Origin: Thermococcus radiotolerans
Lineage (GTDB): Archaea; Methanobacteriota_B; Thermococci; Thermococcales; Thermococcaceae
DNA length: 64,000 bases
Assembly (NCBI RefSeq): GCF_002214565.1
Contig: NZ_CP015106.1
Location: 62,001 to 126,000, forward strand
Direction of reading: 5' to 3'
The notes beneath the pieces are model-generated. The model was given only the letters and a program-made list of their open reading frames with translations. It had not been told where the DNA came from and did no database searches. The translations under genes were made by a program, and so were the position numbers. Shown here piece by piece: positions 16,792-25,148 of the stretch; position 1 is the stretch's first letter; every line of letters starts with the position of its first letter.

Positions 16792-16847
16792 GGCTCAGCT
16801 GCGAGGGTACTCATCACGCATCAGCTAGCGAAATTGTCTTCATCGCC
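16792..16847 (-). ncRNA. Box C/D guide RNA candidate
   Basis: Read on the minus strand: box C GATGAAGA (16844-16837, one mismatch to consensus), a 12-nt guide (16836-16825), D' CTGA (16824-16821), 3-nt spacer, C' GTGATGA (16817-16811, perfect), a 12-nt guide (16810-16799), and D CTGA (16798-16795). GGC before C pairs with GCC after D. Spacing is exactly that of archaeal C/D sRNAs. The D' guide is complementary over 10 nt to UAGCGAAAUU, a strongly conserved 23S rRNA stretch, and the N+5 rule points to the C of that motif. The D guide target is unknown. Confidence 0.75.
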
Positions 16848-16895
16848 GGGTTAATTTCTCGCAAGATTTTTTAACCCTTTTCCGGAGGAGAGACC

Positions 16896-17450
16896 ATGCT
16901 GGTTTTGGCCTCTGCCTCACCGAGGAGGCGGGAGATACTCGCTATGTTCATACGGGAGTTCGAGGTTATTCCGAGCAGGGCGAGCGAGGAATGCGGCCTG
17001 GAAGATCCCGCCGAGTACGCCCTGGAGCTGGCCCGGAGGAAGGCAAGGGAGGTCTATGGACGCGTTGGTGGAACCGTCATCGGCGCCGATACAGTGGTCA
17101 GCATAGACGGTCGCATCCTCGGAAAGCCGGGGAGCAAGGAGGAGGCCTTTGAGATGCTCAGACTTCTCAGCGGGAAGGTGCACAGGGTCACGACGGGCTA
17201 CTGCATAATCCATGGGGGGATGGAGATCTCGGGAGTTGTCATCACTGAGGTCAAGTTCCGGGAGCTTGACGATGATATAATCGAGGCGTACATCGAGACC
17301 GGCGAGCCTATGGACAAGGCAGGTGCATACGGCGTACAGGGAAAGGCCGGCCTCTTCGTCGAGTGGATAAGGGGCGACTACTACAACGTCGTCGGCTTCC
17401 CGCTGGAGATAGTCTGGAAGCTGAGGGAGCTTGGATTTGAGGTTATGTGA
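16896..17450 (+). CDS. maf: Maf-like nucleoside triphosphate pyrophosphatase
   Basis: A 184-residue protein. It begins LVLASASPRRREILAM, the Maf phosphate-binding signature, and continues with IPSRASEE, VIGADTVVSIDGRILGKP and AGAYGVQGKAGLFVEWIRGDYYNVVGFPL, covering the whole family. Maf proteins hydrolyse dTTP/UTP or modified nucleotides to monophosphates, protecting nucleic acids from abnormal bases. A GGAGGAG ribosome binding site precedes the ATG. Length is as usual for the family. Confidence 0.92.
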   Translation: MLVLASASPRRREILAMFIREFEVIPSRASEECGLEDPAEYALELARRKAREVYGRVGGTVIGADTVVSIDGRILGKPGSKEEAFEMLRLLSGKVHRVTTGYCIIHGGMEISGVVITEVKFRELDDDIIEAYIETGEPMDKAGAYGVQGKAGLFVEWIRGDYYNVVGFPLEIVWKLRELGFEVM

Positions 17451-17485
17451 GGTTATCACGATTTCTCCGCGTTTCGGTGAAAAAA

Positions 17486-18142
17486 CTACAAAAACTCCCC
17501 GAACAGCAGGTCTTCCTTCGTGCCTCCCGCCTTCTTGAAGACCCTCTCGCTCCAGGAGACGCTCCCAACGTCCCGAGGTCTGTGGGCGTCGCTCGCGAAG
17601 ACCAACTTTACGCCGCGCCTTATGCATTCCCTTATGAAGCTGATATCGGGGACGCGGTAGCGGGAGCTTATCTCGAAGGCCTTTCCGCTCGCCTCCGCCA
17701 GCTCTATGAGCTCCCTCAGGCTCTCTTCATCGGGATAGCCTATGTGCGGAAAACTCGCCCCGAAGTGCCCGATTATGTCAACACTCTCGTCGAGGAGTGC
17801 GCCCTTCACGAGCTCAACGTATTCCTCCGGGTCATCCAGCCAGAGATGGACGCTGGCTATGACGTAATCCAACTTTTCCACCATTCCCGCGGCAACGTCA
17901 ACGCCGTTGTGGGTTATATTGGCCTCGATCCCAGCCAGAACCGTTATCCCGCTCTCCTCTCTCCAACGGCGGACCTCCCGGATATAGCGGTTGAAGGCCC
18001 TGCCCGTGAGGTAGTGGCTGTGGTCGCTTATCCCGAGCAGCCTCAAACCCCTGACCTCTGCGGCCGCAACGTTGTCTCCTATTCCGCCAACGCCGTCGGA
18101 GTATGCTGAGTGCGTGTGTATATCGTGGGGAAAGTCGAGCAT
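17486..18142 (-). CDS. PHP-domain phosphoesterase
   Basis: A 218-residue TIM-barrel-like PHP protein: DIHTHSAYSDG (first metal-binding motif), GISDHSHY, LAGIEANI, then GHFGAS and FASDAHRPRDVGSV near the end. All His and Asp metal ligands typical of the family are present. PHP proteins hydrolyse phosphoesters; candidates include histidinol phosphatase and nucleotide or RNA phosphoesterases, and the substrate cannot be told. It is convergent with maf and divergent from the methylmalonyl-CoA genes. Confidence 0.82.
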   Translation of the reverse strand: MLDFPHDIHTHSAYSDGVGGIGDNVAAAEVRGLRLLGISDHSHYLTGRAFNRYIREVRRWREESGITVLAGIEANITHNGVDVAAGMVEKLDYVIASVHLWLDDPEEYVELVKGALLDESVDIIGHFGASFPHIGYPDEESLRELIELAEASGKAFEISSRYRVPDISFIRECIRRGVKLVFASDAHRPRDVGSVSWSERVFKKAGGTKEDLLFGEFL

Positions 18143-18222
18143 GTTAGAAACTCCGTGGGGAGATTAAAAAGCCTTCTGGACAAAATATCCAAAGTAAAGT
18201 CCAACCTTTAGTTTTGACAACC

Positions 18223-18230
18223 TTTAAATA
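18223..18230 (+). promoter_or_regulatory. TATA box of the methylmalonyl-CoA mutase C-subunit gene
   Basis: TTTAAATA is 33 nt upstream of the ATG at 18263, with GGTGGTGA at 18253-18260 as ribosome binding site. Confidence 0.5.
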
Positions 18231-18262
18231 CCGTCTGAAACAAAACTCACCCGGTGGTGAAA

Positions 18263-18694
18263 ATGGTCGAGCGCTCCAAGGTTAGGGTTCTCGTTGCAAA
18301 ACCGGGACTTGACGGTCACGACAGGGGAGCCAAGGTCGTTGCGAGGGCCTTGCGCGATGCAGGTTTTGAGGTCATCTACACGGGCATAAGGCAGACTCCG
18401 GAGCAGATAGTGGAGAGCGTCATTCAGGAGGACGTTGACGTCCTTGGAATAAGCATCCTCTCCGGTGCGCACATGGTTCTGATTCCCAAGATACTCAGGC
18501 TCCTTGAAGAGCGCGGTATAAAGCCAAACGAGGACGTTCTTGTGATAGCCGGCGGAATAATTCCGCCCGACGATGCCGAGCAGCTTGAGAATACCGGCGT
18601 CGCCAGGGTTTTCGGCCCGGGAAGCCCGATAGGCGACATCATAAGCTTCATAGACGAGAACGTTCCGAAGCTCAAGAAGTTCAGGTCGGCCTGA
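18263..18694 (+). CDS. Methylmalonyl-CoA mutase, cobalamin-binding (C-terminal) subunit
   Basis: A 143-residue protein. [20 protein letters not shown] carries the DxHDRG motif whose histidine ligates the cobalt of B12, followed by the Ser/Gly-rich turns ([10 protein letters not shown] and AGGIIPPDD) of the B12-binding Rossmann domain. It is the small subunit of a split mutase; the catalytic large subunit is not in the window. It works in interconversion of succinyl-CoA and methylmalonyl-CoA. I start at ATG 18263 because the earlier GTG codons lie in the ribosome binding site. It is followed by meaB and the epimerase. Confidence 0.93.
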   Translation: MVERSKVRVLVAKPGLDGHDRGAKVVARALRDAGFEVIYTGIRQTPEQIVESVIQEDVDVLGISILSGAHMVLIPKILRLLEERGIKPNEDVLVIAGGIIPPDDAEQLENTGVARVFGPGSPIGDIISFIDENVPKLKKFRSA

Positions 18695-18702
18695 ACCCAA
18701 CC

Positions 18703-18710
18703 TTTATAAT
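18703..18710 (+). promoter_or_regulatory. TATA box of meaB
   Basis: TTTATAAT lies in the 48-nt gap before meaB, 33 nt from its ATG, so meaB and the epimerase can be transcribed independently of the mutase subunit. Confidence 0.5.
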
Positions 18711-18742
18711 TTCTTGCTGGATAATTTGTCCGAGTGGTGACG

Positions 18743-19702
18743 ATGATAGACGACCTTATAGAACGCATGCTCCAGGGGGACAGGCGCGCCACGGCGAGGC
18801 TCATAACCCTCGTTGAAAACGATGAGGAGAAGGCCAGGGAAATAATACGGAAGATACATCCCCACACCGGAAACGCCTACATCGTTGGCATAACCGGGCC
18901 GCCCGGAGCCGGGAAATCGACACTTCTCGACAAGCTCATCAGGGTTGCCAGGGAAGAGGGGAAAATCGTCGGCGTCATAGCCATAGACCCCACCTCCCCC
19001 TTCACGGGTGGAGCGTTGCTCGGCGACAGGATAAGGATGCAGAGGCACTCGACCGACCCCGGAGTTTTCATCAGGAGCATGGCGACGCGCGGCTCCCTCG
19101 GCGGACTCGCCAAGGCCACGAACGACGCCATAAAGGTTCTCGACGCCTACGGCTGCGACGTCATCTTCGTCGAAACGGTTGGGGTTGGCCAGATCGAGAT
19201 TGACATCGTTAAGACGGCCGATACCGTGGTTCTCGTAACCGTGCCAGGCCTGGGAGACGACGTGCAGGCAATAAAGGCGGGCCTTATGGAGATAGCAGAC
19301 GTCTTCGTAATCAACAAGGCCGACAAGGAAGGGGCGGATGCAACGTACTTCGAGCTCAACCTCATGCTCGACCTTGAGAAAGAGCGCTGGGAGAAGCGCG
19401 GCTGGAGGCCGCCAATAGTTGAGACCGTGGCAACGACGATGAAGGGAATCAGGGAGCTCTGGTCGGCCATAAAGGAGCACCATAACTTCCTTGAGCGTAG
19501 CGGTGAGATAGAGCGGAAGAGGAAGTTCCGGGCCGAGGAGGAGGTCAAGACCATAGTCTCCGGAAGGATAGCAAAGGCGATAAGCGAGAGACTCGCTGAG
19601 GAAGAGGTGGCGGCCCTGATAGAGAAGATTGTGATGCGTGAAATCGACCCTTACTCTGCCGCGGATCTGGTACTTGAAAAAGCCCTGGGGGTGAAGGTAT
19701 GA
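18743..19702 (+). CDS. meaB: Methylmalonyl-CoA mutase-associated GTPase MeaB (ArgK family)
   Basis: A 319-residue G3E-type GTPase: Walker [19 protein letters not shown] (about 50-67), [26 protein letters not shown] (metal/switch region), and NKADKEGAD for guanine recognition. It gates B12 loading and protects the mutase from inactivation. Its position between the mutase B12 subunit and the epimerase is the standard arrangement. The start ATG follows GTGGTGA. Its stop overlaps the epimerase start by 4 nt. Confidence 0.94.
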   Translation: MIDDLIERMLQGDRRATARLITLVENDEEKAREIIRKIHPHTGNAYIVGITGPPGAGKSTLLDKLIRVAREEGKIVGVIAIDPTSPFTGGALLGDRIRMQRHSTDPGVFIRSMATRGSLGGLAKATNDAIKVLDAYGCDVIFVETVGVGQIEIDIVKTADTVVLVTVPGLGDDVQAIKAGLMEIADVFVINKADKEGADATYFELNLMLDLEKERWEKRGWRPPIVETVATTMKGIRELWSAIKEHHNFLERSGEIERKRKFRAEEEVKTIVSGRIAKAISERLAEEEVAALIEKIVMREIDPYSAADLVLEKALGVKV

Positions 19703-20100
19703 TAAAGAAGATAGACCACGTTGGTATAGCCGTTAAGAACCTCGACGAGGCCATAAAAGTCTGGGAGGGCCTCGGCCTCAAGGTCGAGGAGATTGAAGAG
19801 GTCCCGGACCAGGAGGTAAGGACCGCGATAATCCACGTTGGGGAGAGCAGGATTGAGCTCCTGGAGCCCACCGCTGAGGACTCCCCGATAGCCAAGTTCA
19901 TAGCCAAGCGCGGTGAGGGCATACACCACATAGCCCTCGGCGTTGAGGACATCGAGGGGCACCTCGAGAAGCTCAAGGAGGAGGGCTACAGGCTCATAGA
20001 TGAAAAGCCGCGCATAGGTGCGGGCGGTGCGAGGATAGCTTTCGTTCACCCGAAGGCCGTAACAGGTGTGCTTCTCGAACTATGTGAGAGGGAGGAGTGA
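19699..20100 (+). CDS. mce: Methylmalonyl-CoA epimerase
   Basis: A 133-residue glyoxalase/VOC-fold protein of typical length. [20 protein letters not shown] provides the first metal-binding histidine, and [15 protein letters not shown] and the later ELCE segment the others. It interconverts (R)- and (S)-methylmalonyl-CoA, completing the set with the mutase subunit and MeaB upstream. The ATG overlaps the meaB stop. Confidence 0.94.
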   Translation: MIKKIDHVGIAVKNLDEAIKVWEGLGLKVEEIEEVPDQEVRTAIIHVGESRIELLEPTAEDSPIAKFIAKRGEGIHHIALGVEDIEGHLEKLKEEGYRLIDEKPRIGAGGARIAFVHPKAVTGVLLELCEREE

Positions 20101-20275
20101 TACCTCAAAAGGAGTGGCGTTTGGTGCCGTCTCTCTCTTTTATATTTAACTGAACGGTCCGAGCGGTTGCTTGCGCAGATTCATACCGTAACGTTTATTA
20201 AGCATGTTTGCAAACCTACTGTGGCCGTGGTGCGGTAAGAATAATACTTGAGTAATGTGTACGAAGTGATGACTT
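20101..20275 (+). other. Intergenic region, 175 bp
   Basis: This stretch holds no gene. There are TATA-like sequences (CTTTTATATTTAA near 20138 and GTTTATTAAG near 20191), either of which could drive the gene at 20276; the first is close to the end of the epimerase gene. I see no stable hairpin or guide-RNA boxes. Confidence 0.4.
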
Positions 20276-20701
20276 ATGATGTTTAGGGGGCGACCCCTGA
20301 GGAAGGAGTCACGAATACTGGACTACCGCCGTCTCAACGATATTCTGGTGAGGAACCCAAACAGGGGAAAGATTCTCATAACCCGAAGGTCTCCTTTCGA
20401 GGTTAACGCTCCGAACGTTTACCAGATATGGATCACCAAGGTTACCCACCCCAACGCCGTCCATCCCTCCAAGCTTCACGTCATCGAGCAGATTGTGTGG
20501 GACAGACTTCAGGATAAGAAATCCGACGTTGTTCTGGACGCCGTCGAGTACCTGATGATAGAGAACGGGGTCGAACCCACGCTTCGCTTCGTGGGCAAGA
20601 TACGGGACATGGCCGTCATGAAGAACTCGGACTTCTATGTCACGGTTAGCGACGGTCTGGATAACAGGCTACTCAACGTCCTCCGCAGAATAGTCGAGTG
20701 A
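20276..20701 (+). CDS. Conserved hypothetical protein upstream of smc
   Basis: A 141-residue soluble, basic protein. It shows no motif I recognise. The first 50 residues (RPLRKESRILDYRRLNDIL) are highly basic, and a beta-rich middle (ILITRRSPFEVNAPNVYQIW) is followed by helices. It lies 59 bp upstream of smc but smc has its own TATA box, so co-regulation is not certain. It could be a nucleic-acid binding protein given its charge; that is only a guess. Two adjacent ATG codons (20276 and 20279) are possible starts. Confidence 0.6.
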   Translation: MMFRGRPLRKESRILDYRRLNDILVRNPNRGKILITRRSPFEVNAPNVYQIWITKVTHPNAVHPSKLHVIEQIVWDRLQDKKSDVVLDAVEYLMIENGVEPTLRFVGKIRDMAVMKNSDFYVTVSDGLDNRLLNVLRRIVE

Positions 20702-20718
20702 ACGCGCGGCAGGTAAAG

Positions 20719-20726
20719 TTATATAA
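20719..20726 (+). promoter_or_regulatory. TATA box of smc
   Basis: TTATATAA is 35 nt upstream of the smc ATG, followed by AGGTGTAGG as ribosome binding site. Confidence 0.55.
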
Positions 20727-20760
20727 CCTACTTCATCATTCTCCAATTTAGGTGTAGGGC

Positions 20761-23700
20761 ATGCCGTACATCGAGAAGATTGAAATGAAAGGTTTCAAAT
20801 CCTACGGTAACCGAAAAGTAGTCGTTCCGCTTTCTAAGGGGTTTACAGCGATCGTTGGTGCCAACGGTTCTGGAAAGAGCAACATTGGTGACGCCGTTCT
20901 CTTCGTTCTCGGTGGACTGTCCGCCAAAGCCATGCGCGCAACCAGGATAAGCGACCTTATATTCGCGGGCACAAAAACAGAGGCGCCGGCAAAGTACGCC
21001 GAGGTAGCGATGTACTTCAACAACGAGGACAGGGGCTTTCCACTAGATGAGGACGAGGTTGTGATAAAGCGCCGCGTTTATCCCGACGGCAGGAGCACCT
21101 ACTGGCTTAACGGCAAGAGAACCAGCAGGAGCGACATTCTGGACGTTCTCAGCGCGGCGATGATTTCGCCGGAGGGCTACAACCTCGTTCTCCAGGGTGA
21201 CATCACCAAGTTCATCAAGATGAGCCCGACCGAGAGGAGGATGCTCATAGACGAAATCTCTGGAATAGCGGAGTACGATGCAAAGAAGGAGAAGGCACTG
21301 AAGGAGCTGAAGCAGGCGGAGGAGAATCTGGCGCGCGTTGATCTGCTCATCCGCGAGGTCAAGACCCAGCTCGATAAACTCGAAAAGGAGCGCAACGATG
21401 CCCTTCGCTACCTCGACCTGAAGGAGCGCGTTGAAAGGGCTAAAGTAACGCTTCTCCTGGGTGAGATAAGGAAGCTGAAGTCCCTGATTGAGGAGAACAA
21501 TCTCCGCGACAAGGAGATAGAGGCCGAGATAGCCGCCATAGAGGAGCGCCTCAAGGACATAGCCAAGGAGATAGTCGCCAAGGAGAAGGAGCTGAACGCC
21601 ATCGAGAAGGAGCTTGAGGAGAAGAGCGAGGACGGCATCCTTGAGGTTACCCGGAAGATCAGCGAGGTTCAGTCGAAGATCGAGATGGCAAGGAAGAACA
21701 TCGAGCTGGCTCAGAAGGAGATAGAGGACAGCCAGCACAGACTCGCCAAGACCAAGGAGGAGCTGAAGAAGGTATCCGAGGAGATAGAGAAGAGCAGAAA
21801 CGCCATTCAGCGCTGGACGAAGAGGCGCGAGAAGCTCAAGGCGGAGATAAAGGAGAAAGAGGTCGTCAAGAACGAGCTGGTCATCAAGCTCGGCGAGATA
21901 GACAGGGACTTCGCCATAGCCAAGCAGGACTTCGACAAGGTCGTTGACGAACTTGAGGAGGCCAAGAAGGAGCTCTACATGAAGGAGAGCGATATCAGAA
22001 AGTTCGAGGAGGAGATAGAGCGCCTTAAGGGTAAGATCGCCCAGGAGGGCACCAAGAGGACGGCTCTCAAGTCCAAAATCGAGGAGGCCAAGAAGTCCCT
22101 TGAGGCCAAGCGCTCCGAGCTCGGGGAGATAGACGGAAAGATGTCCAAGGCCGAGACGAGGCTTAGAAAAGCTGAAAAGGAGCTTGAGGATAAGACCAAA
22201 GCTCTCAGAAAGGTCGAAGGGGAGCTTTCCAAGGCCAGGGAAGAGCTCATCAAGGCCGAGGCCCAGAGGGAAGTTCGTGGAAACCGCGCGGTCGAGTTCC
22301 TCAAGAGCCAGAACATCCCCGGCCTCTACGGCCCCCTGGGGGAACTGATAACAGTCGCGGACAAGGACTACGCTCTGGCAGTGGAGGTCGCCCTCGGCGG
22401 GAACTACGACAACGTTGTGGTCGAGGATGACAAGGTCGCTGAAAAGGCAATCAAGCTCCTCAAGGAGAAAAAGCTCGGAAGGCTGACCTTTCTCCCGCTC
22501 AACAAGATAAAGCCCCGCTCGATGCGCGAGAAGCCCTCCCTCGGAATCCCCGCGATGGACGTTGTCCAGTACGACCCGCGCTTTAAGAACGCCGTGGCGT
22601 ATGCCCTAGGTGATACGCTCATTGTAAATGACATGGACGAAGCCAGAATCGTAGGGATCGGAAAGGTTCGCATGGTAACCCTAGGCGGTGAGCTCCTTGA
22701 GAGAAGCGGAGCGATAACCGGCGGTCACTACAGGCCGAGGGGTAAGCTCGGGGTAAACGTCGACGAGATAAGGAAGAGGGTCGAGAAGCTCGAACGCGAG
22801 AAAGAAGCTTTGGAATCGGCAGTTAACGCGCTCAAGATCGAGGTTAAGGGTCTCCAGAACGAGCTTTTTGAGCTCCGCATGAGGAAGAGCGACCTGAGCA
22901 AGGACCTGCAGGTAGTCCAGAGGGAGATGGAGCGTCTTCTCGCTGAGGACAAGGCCCTCAAGGAGGGTATCGAAGAGAGCGAGAAGCTCATTGAAGTCCT
23001 CGAGAAGAGGATTCACGGTACGAAGGGTGAGATGGCGAAGCTCCGCGGAAGGATAGAGCGGCTTGAGAAGAAGAAGGAGAAGCTCAAGAAGGCCCTGGAG
23101 AACCCCGAAGCGAGGGAATTGAACCAGAAGATCAGGGAAGTGGAGCACGAGATAAGCAAGCTCAGGGAGGAGCTGAGCAAGGTCGAGAGCAAGCTTGAGA
23201 ACCTTGAGATAAGGATAAACGAGGAGCTCCTTCCGAGGAAGGCCGACCTTGAGGAGGAGATAGAGGGCCTCGTGAACAGGATAAACGCCCTCAAGGCCAA
23301 CATCACCGAGAACGAGAACGCGATAAAGGAGTTCGAGAAGCAGCTTGAGGAGCTCAGGAAGGCGGAGGAGAGCGTTAAGGACGAGCTCAAGGAGCTCCGC
23401 GAGAGGCGCGAGAAGGTCAAGAACGAGATAATAGACCTCCGCTCGGAGAAGGATGAGCTCAACTCCAAGCTCCAAGAGCTGCGCATCGAGGCCAACACCC
23501 TCAAGATAAAGCTCGCCCAGTACGAGGCAACGCTGAAGGAGAAGCAGGACGAGCTGAAGCACCATGATACAAAGCTCATAAGGAGCATTAAGGAAGTCCC
23601 GCTGGAGCTTGAGGCCCTCCGCGAGCAGATAGAGAAGATGGAGGAGGAGATACGCTCCCTTGAGCCCGTCAACATGAAGGCCATAGAGGACTTTGAGGTC

Positions 23701-24327
23701 GTTGAGCGTCGCTACCTTGAGCTGAAGAGCAAGCGCGAGCAGGTCGTTGCCGAGAAGGAGAGCATAGAGGAGTTCATCGAGGAGATAGAGGGGCAGAAGA
23801 GGAACGTCTTCATGCAGACCCTCAGCGAGATAGCCAAGAACTTCTCGGAGCTCTTCGCGAAGCTCTCCCCGGGAGGAAGCGCCAGGCTCATCCTTGAGAA
23901 CCCAGAGGATCCCTTCGCGGGCGGTCTTGAGATAGAAGCCAAGCCGGCAGGAAAGGACGTCAAGAGAATAGAGGCAATGAGCGGCGGTGAGAAGGCTTTA
24001 ACTGCCCTCGCCTTCGTCTTCGCGATACAGCGCTACAAGCCTGCCCCGTTCTACCTCTTCGACGAGATCGATGCACACCTCGACGATGCCAACGTCAAGC
24101 GCGTCGCTGACCTCATCAAGGAGGCCTCCCAGAACAGCCAGTTCATCGTGATAACTCTGAGGGACGTCATGATGGCCAACGCGGACAAGATAATCGGCGT
24201 CAGCATGAGGGCCGGTGTCTCGCGTGTCGTTGCACTCAGCCTCGAGAAGGCCATGAAGATACTCGAGGAGGCAAGGAAGAGGAGCGAGGCCGAGCACGCG
24301 GAGATGTTCGGCCACCTGAGCGGGTGA
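20761..24327 (+). CDS. smc: Chromosome segregation ATPase SMC
   Basis: A 1188-residue SMC with all expected parts: Walker A GANGSGKSNIGDAV at 33-46, Q-loop region LVLQGDITKFI near 140, two long coiled coils (about 165-500 and 670-1010), a hinge (about 515-660, GLYGPLGELITVADKDYALA), the ABC signature AMSGGEKALTALAF near 1075, and Walker B FYLFDEIDAHLD near 1100. It forms a ring dimer that compacts and segregates chromosomes with kleisin ScpA, encoded at 25149. A HEPN-MNT pair separates the two; smc overlaps the HEPN reading by one start codon. Antisense open frames inside it are shadows of the coiled-coil codon bias. Confidence 0.98.
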   Translation: MPYIEKIEMKGFKSYGNRKVVVPLSKGFTAIVGANGSGKSNIGDAVLFVLGGLSAKAMRATRISDLIFAGTKTEAPAKYAEVAMYFNNEDRGFPLDEDEVVIKRRVYPDGRSTYWLNGKRTSRSDILDVLSAAMISPEGYNLVLQGDITKFIKMSPTERRMLIDEISGIAEYDAKKEKALKELKQAEENLARVDLLIREVKTQLDKLEKERNDALRYLDLKERVERAKVTLLLGEIRKLKSLIEENNLRDKEIEAEIAAIEERLKDIAKEIVAKEKELNAIEKELEEKSEDGILEVTRKISEVQSKIEMARKNIELAQKEIEDSQHRLAKTKEELKKVSEEIEKSRNAIQRWTKRREKLKAEIKEKEVVKNELVIKLGEIDRDFAIAKQDFDKVVDELEEAKKELYMKESDIRKFEEEIERLKGKIAQEGTKRTALKSKIEEAKKSLEAKRSELGEIDGKMSKAETRLRKAEKELEDKTKALRKVEGELSKAREELIKAEAQREVRGNRAVEFLKSQNIPGLYGPLGELITVADKDYALAVEVALGGNYDNVVVEDDKVAEKAIKLLKEKKLGRLTFLPLNKIKPRSMREKPSLGIPAMDVVQYDPRFKNAVAYALGDTLIVNDMDEARIVGIGKVRMVTLGGELLERSGAITGGHYRPRGKLGVNVDEIRKRVEKLEREKEALESAVNALKIEVKGLQNELFELRMRKSDLSKDLQVVQREMERLLAEDKALKEGIEESEKLIEVLEKRIHGTKGEMAKLRGRIERLEKKKEKLKKALENPEARELNQKIREVEHEISKLREELSKVESKLENLEIRINEELLPRKADLEEEIEGLVNRINALKANITENENAIKEFEKQLEELRKAEESVKDELKELRERREKVKNEIIDLRSEKDELNSKLQELRIEANTLKIKLAQYEATLKEKQDELKHHDTKLIRSIKEVPLELEALREQIEKMEEEIRSLEPVNMKAIEDFEVVERRYLELKSKREQVVAEKESIEEFIEEIEGQKRNVFMQTLSEIAKNFSELFAKLSPGGSARLILENPEDPFAGGLEIEAKPAGKDVKRIEAMSGGEKALTALAFVFAIQRYKPAPFYLFDEIDAHLDDANVKRVADLIKEASQNSQFIVITLRDVMMANADKIIGVSMRAGVSRVVALSLEKAMKILEEARKRSEAEHAEMFGHLSG

Positions 24328-24332
24328 GGTTG

Positions 24333-24737
24333 ATGTTTGACCGGGAGGAGTTCGAGAGGTGGCTGTCTCAGGCTGAGTACACACTGAGAAGCGCTGAAAA
24401 TGACTTGAACTCTAAATTTTACTCGTGGGCGTGCTTCAAAGCCCAACAGGCGGCGGAGTACGCCGTCAAAGCTCTACTTTTTGGGTTAGGAGTTATGGCT
24501 TATGGCCATTCAATAAAAAGGCTGCTTGATGTACTTTCCAAGGAGATCGAAGTTCCTGAGGAACTCTTTGACAACGCCCGGTTACTCGACAGGCACTACA
24601 TTCCTCCGAGGTATCCTGACACATACATAGAAGGCGCCCCTTACGAGTACTATGGGGAGAAGGATGCCCTTGAAGCAATTGATTCGGCACGTAAGATAAT
24701 CGCCTTCGTCAGGGGGATCGCCGATGGACTTCAGTGA
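24333..24737 (+). CDS. HEPN-domain protein (probable toxin of a HEPN-MNT pair)
   Basis: A 134-residue helical protein with the HEPN pattern: WLSQAEYTLRSAENDL and WACFKAQQAAEYAVKALL in the first helices, then LLDRHYIPPRYPDTYIEG, the recurring LDxxYIPxRYPD motif of nucleotidyltransferase-linked HEPN proteins, and AIDSARKIIAFV at the end. Many HEPN proteins are RNases neutralised by the partner MNT enzyme through AMP addition near the active site. The ATG at 24333 is chosen because GGGTGAGG just upstream serves as ribosome binding site. It overlaps the MNT gene by 14 nt. Base composition is more AT-rich than smc and scpA on either side. Confidence 0.85.
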   Translation: MFDREEFERWLSQAEYTLRSAENDLNSKFYSWACFKAQQAAEYAVKALLFGLGVMAYGHSIKRLLDVLSKEIEVPEELFDNARLLDRHYIPPRYPDTYIEGAPYEYYGEKDALEAIDSARKIIAFVRGIADGLQ

Positions 24738-25143
24738 ACTACCGTATTGGAGGGACATTCAGGAGTACGTGGAGACCCTCAAAGAGGCTCTTCGACCAAA
24801 ACTTGTGCTGCTCTATGGGTCGGTAGCAAAGGGAACCTTTGGTCTTGGGAGTGACGTGGACATACTTGTGATAGCGGAGAATCTTCCCACGAATCCAAAC
24901 GAGCGCCTTAAACTTCTCTACGAGCTCGACAGAACCCGGGCCCCAATAGACGCCAAAGCATACACTCCAGAGGAAGTAAAAAAGATGCTCCTCAAGGGAC
25001 ACCCCCTCATAATGGATGCTCTCTCCGACGGGAAGGTTCTTTACGCAGATGAAGAATACCTCACGAAGCTCATGAAGATGTTTAAAGCTGCTAAGAGAAA
25101 ATTCCGCCGTTTTGAGAGGGGATGGATTAGAATTGAGAGGTGA
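24724..25143 (+). CDS. MNT nucleotidyltransferase (probable antitoxin of a HEPN-MNT pair)
   Basis: A 139-residue minimal nucleotidyltransferase. LLYGSVAKGTFGLGSDVDILV (about 36-56) contains GS-X10-DxD, and a later Asp in RAPIDAKAYT supplies the third metal ligand. The C-terminal 30 residues are strongly basic. In characterised HEPN-MNT systems the enzyme AMPylates a tyrosine of the HEPN toxin. It overlaps HEPN upstream, and scpA starts 5 nt after its stop, so the pair is transcribed within the smc-scpA operon. Confidence 0.85.
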   Translation: MDFSELPYWRDIQEYVETLKEALRPKLVLLYGSVAKGTFGLGSDVDILVIAENLPTNPNERLKLLYELDRTRAPIDAKAYTPEEVKKMLLKGHPLIMDALSDGKVLYADEEYLTKLMKMFKAAKRKFRRFERGWIRIER

Positions 25144-25148
25144 AACCG

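Noticed and set aside
22681-23684. Long antisense frames inside smc
   Set aside because: They arise from the repetitive Lys/Glu/Leu codons of the coiled coil; composition is Leu/Ser-rich nonsense with no start signals.
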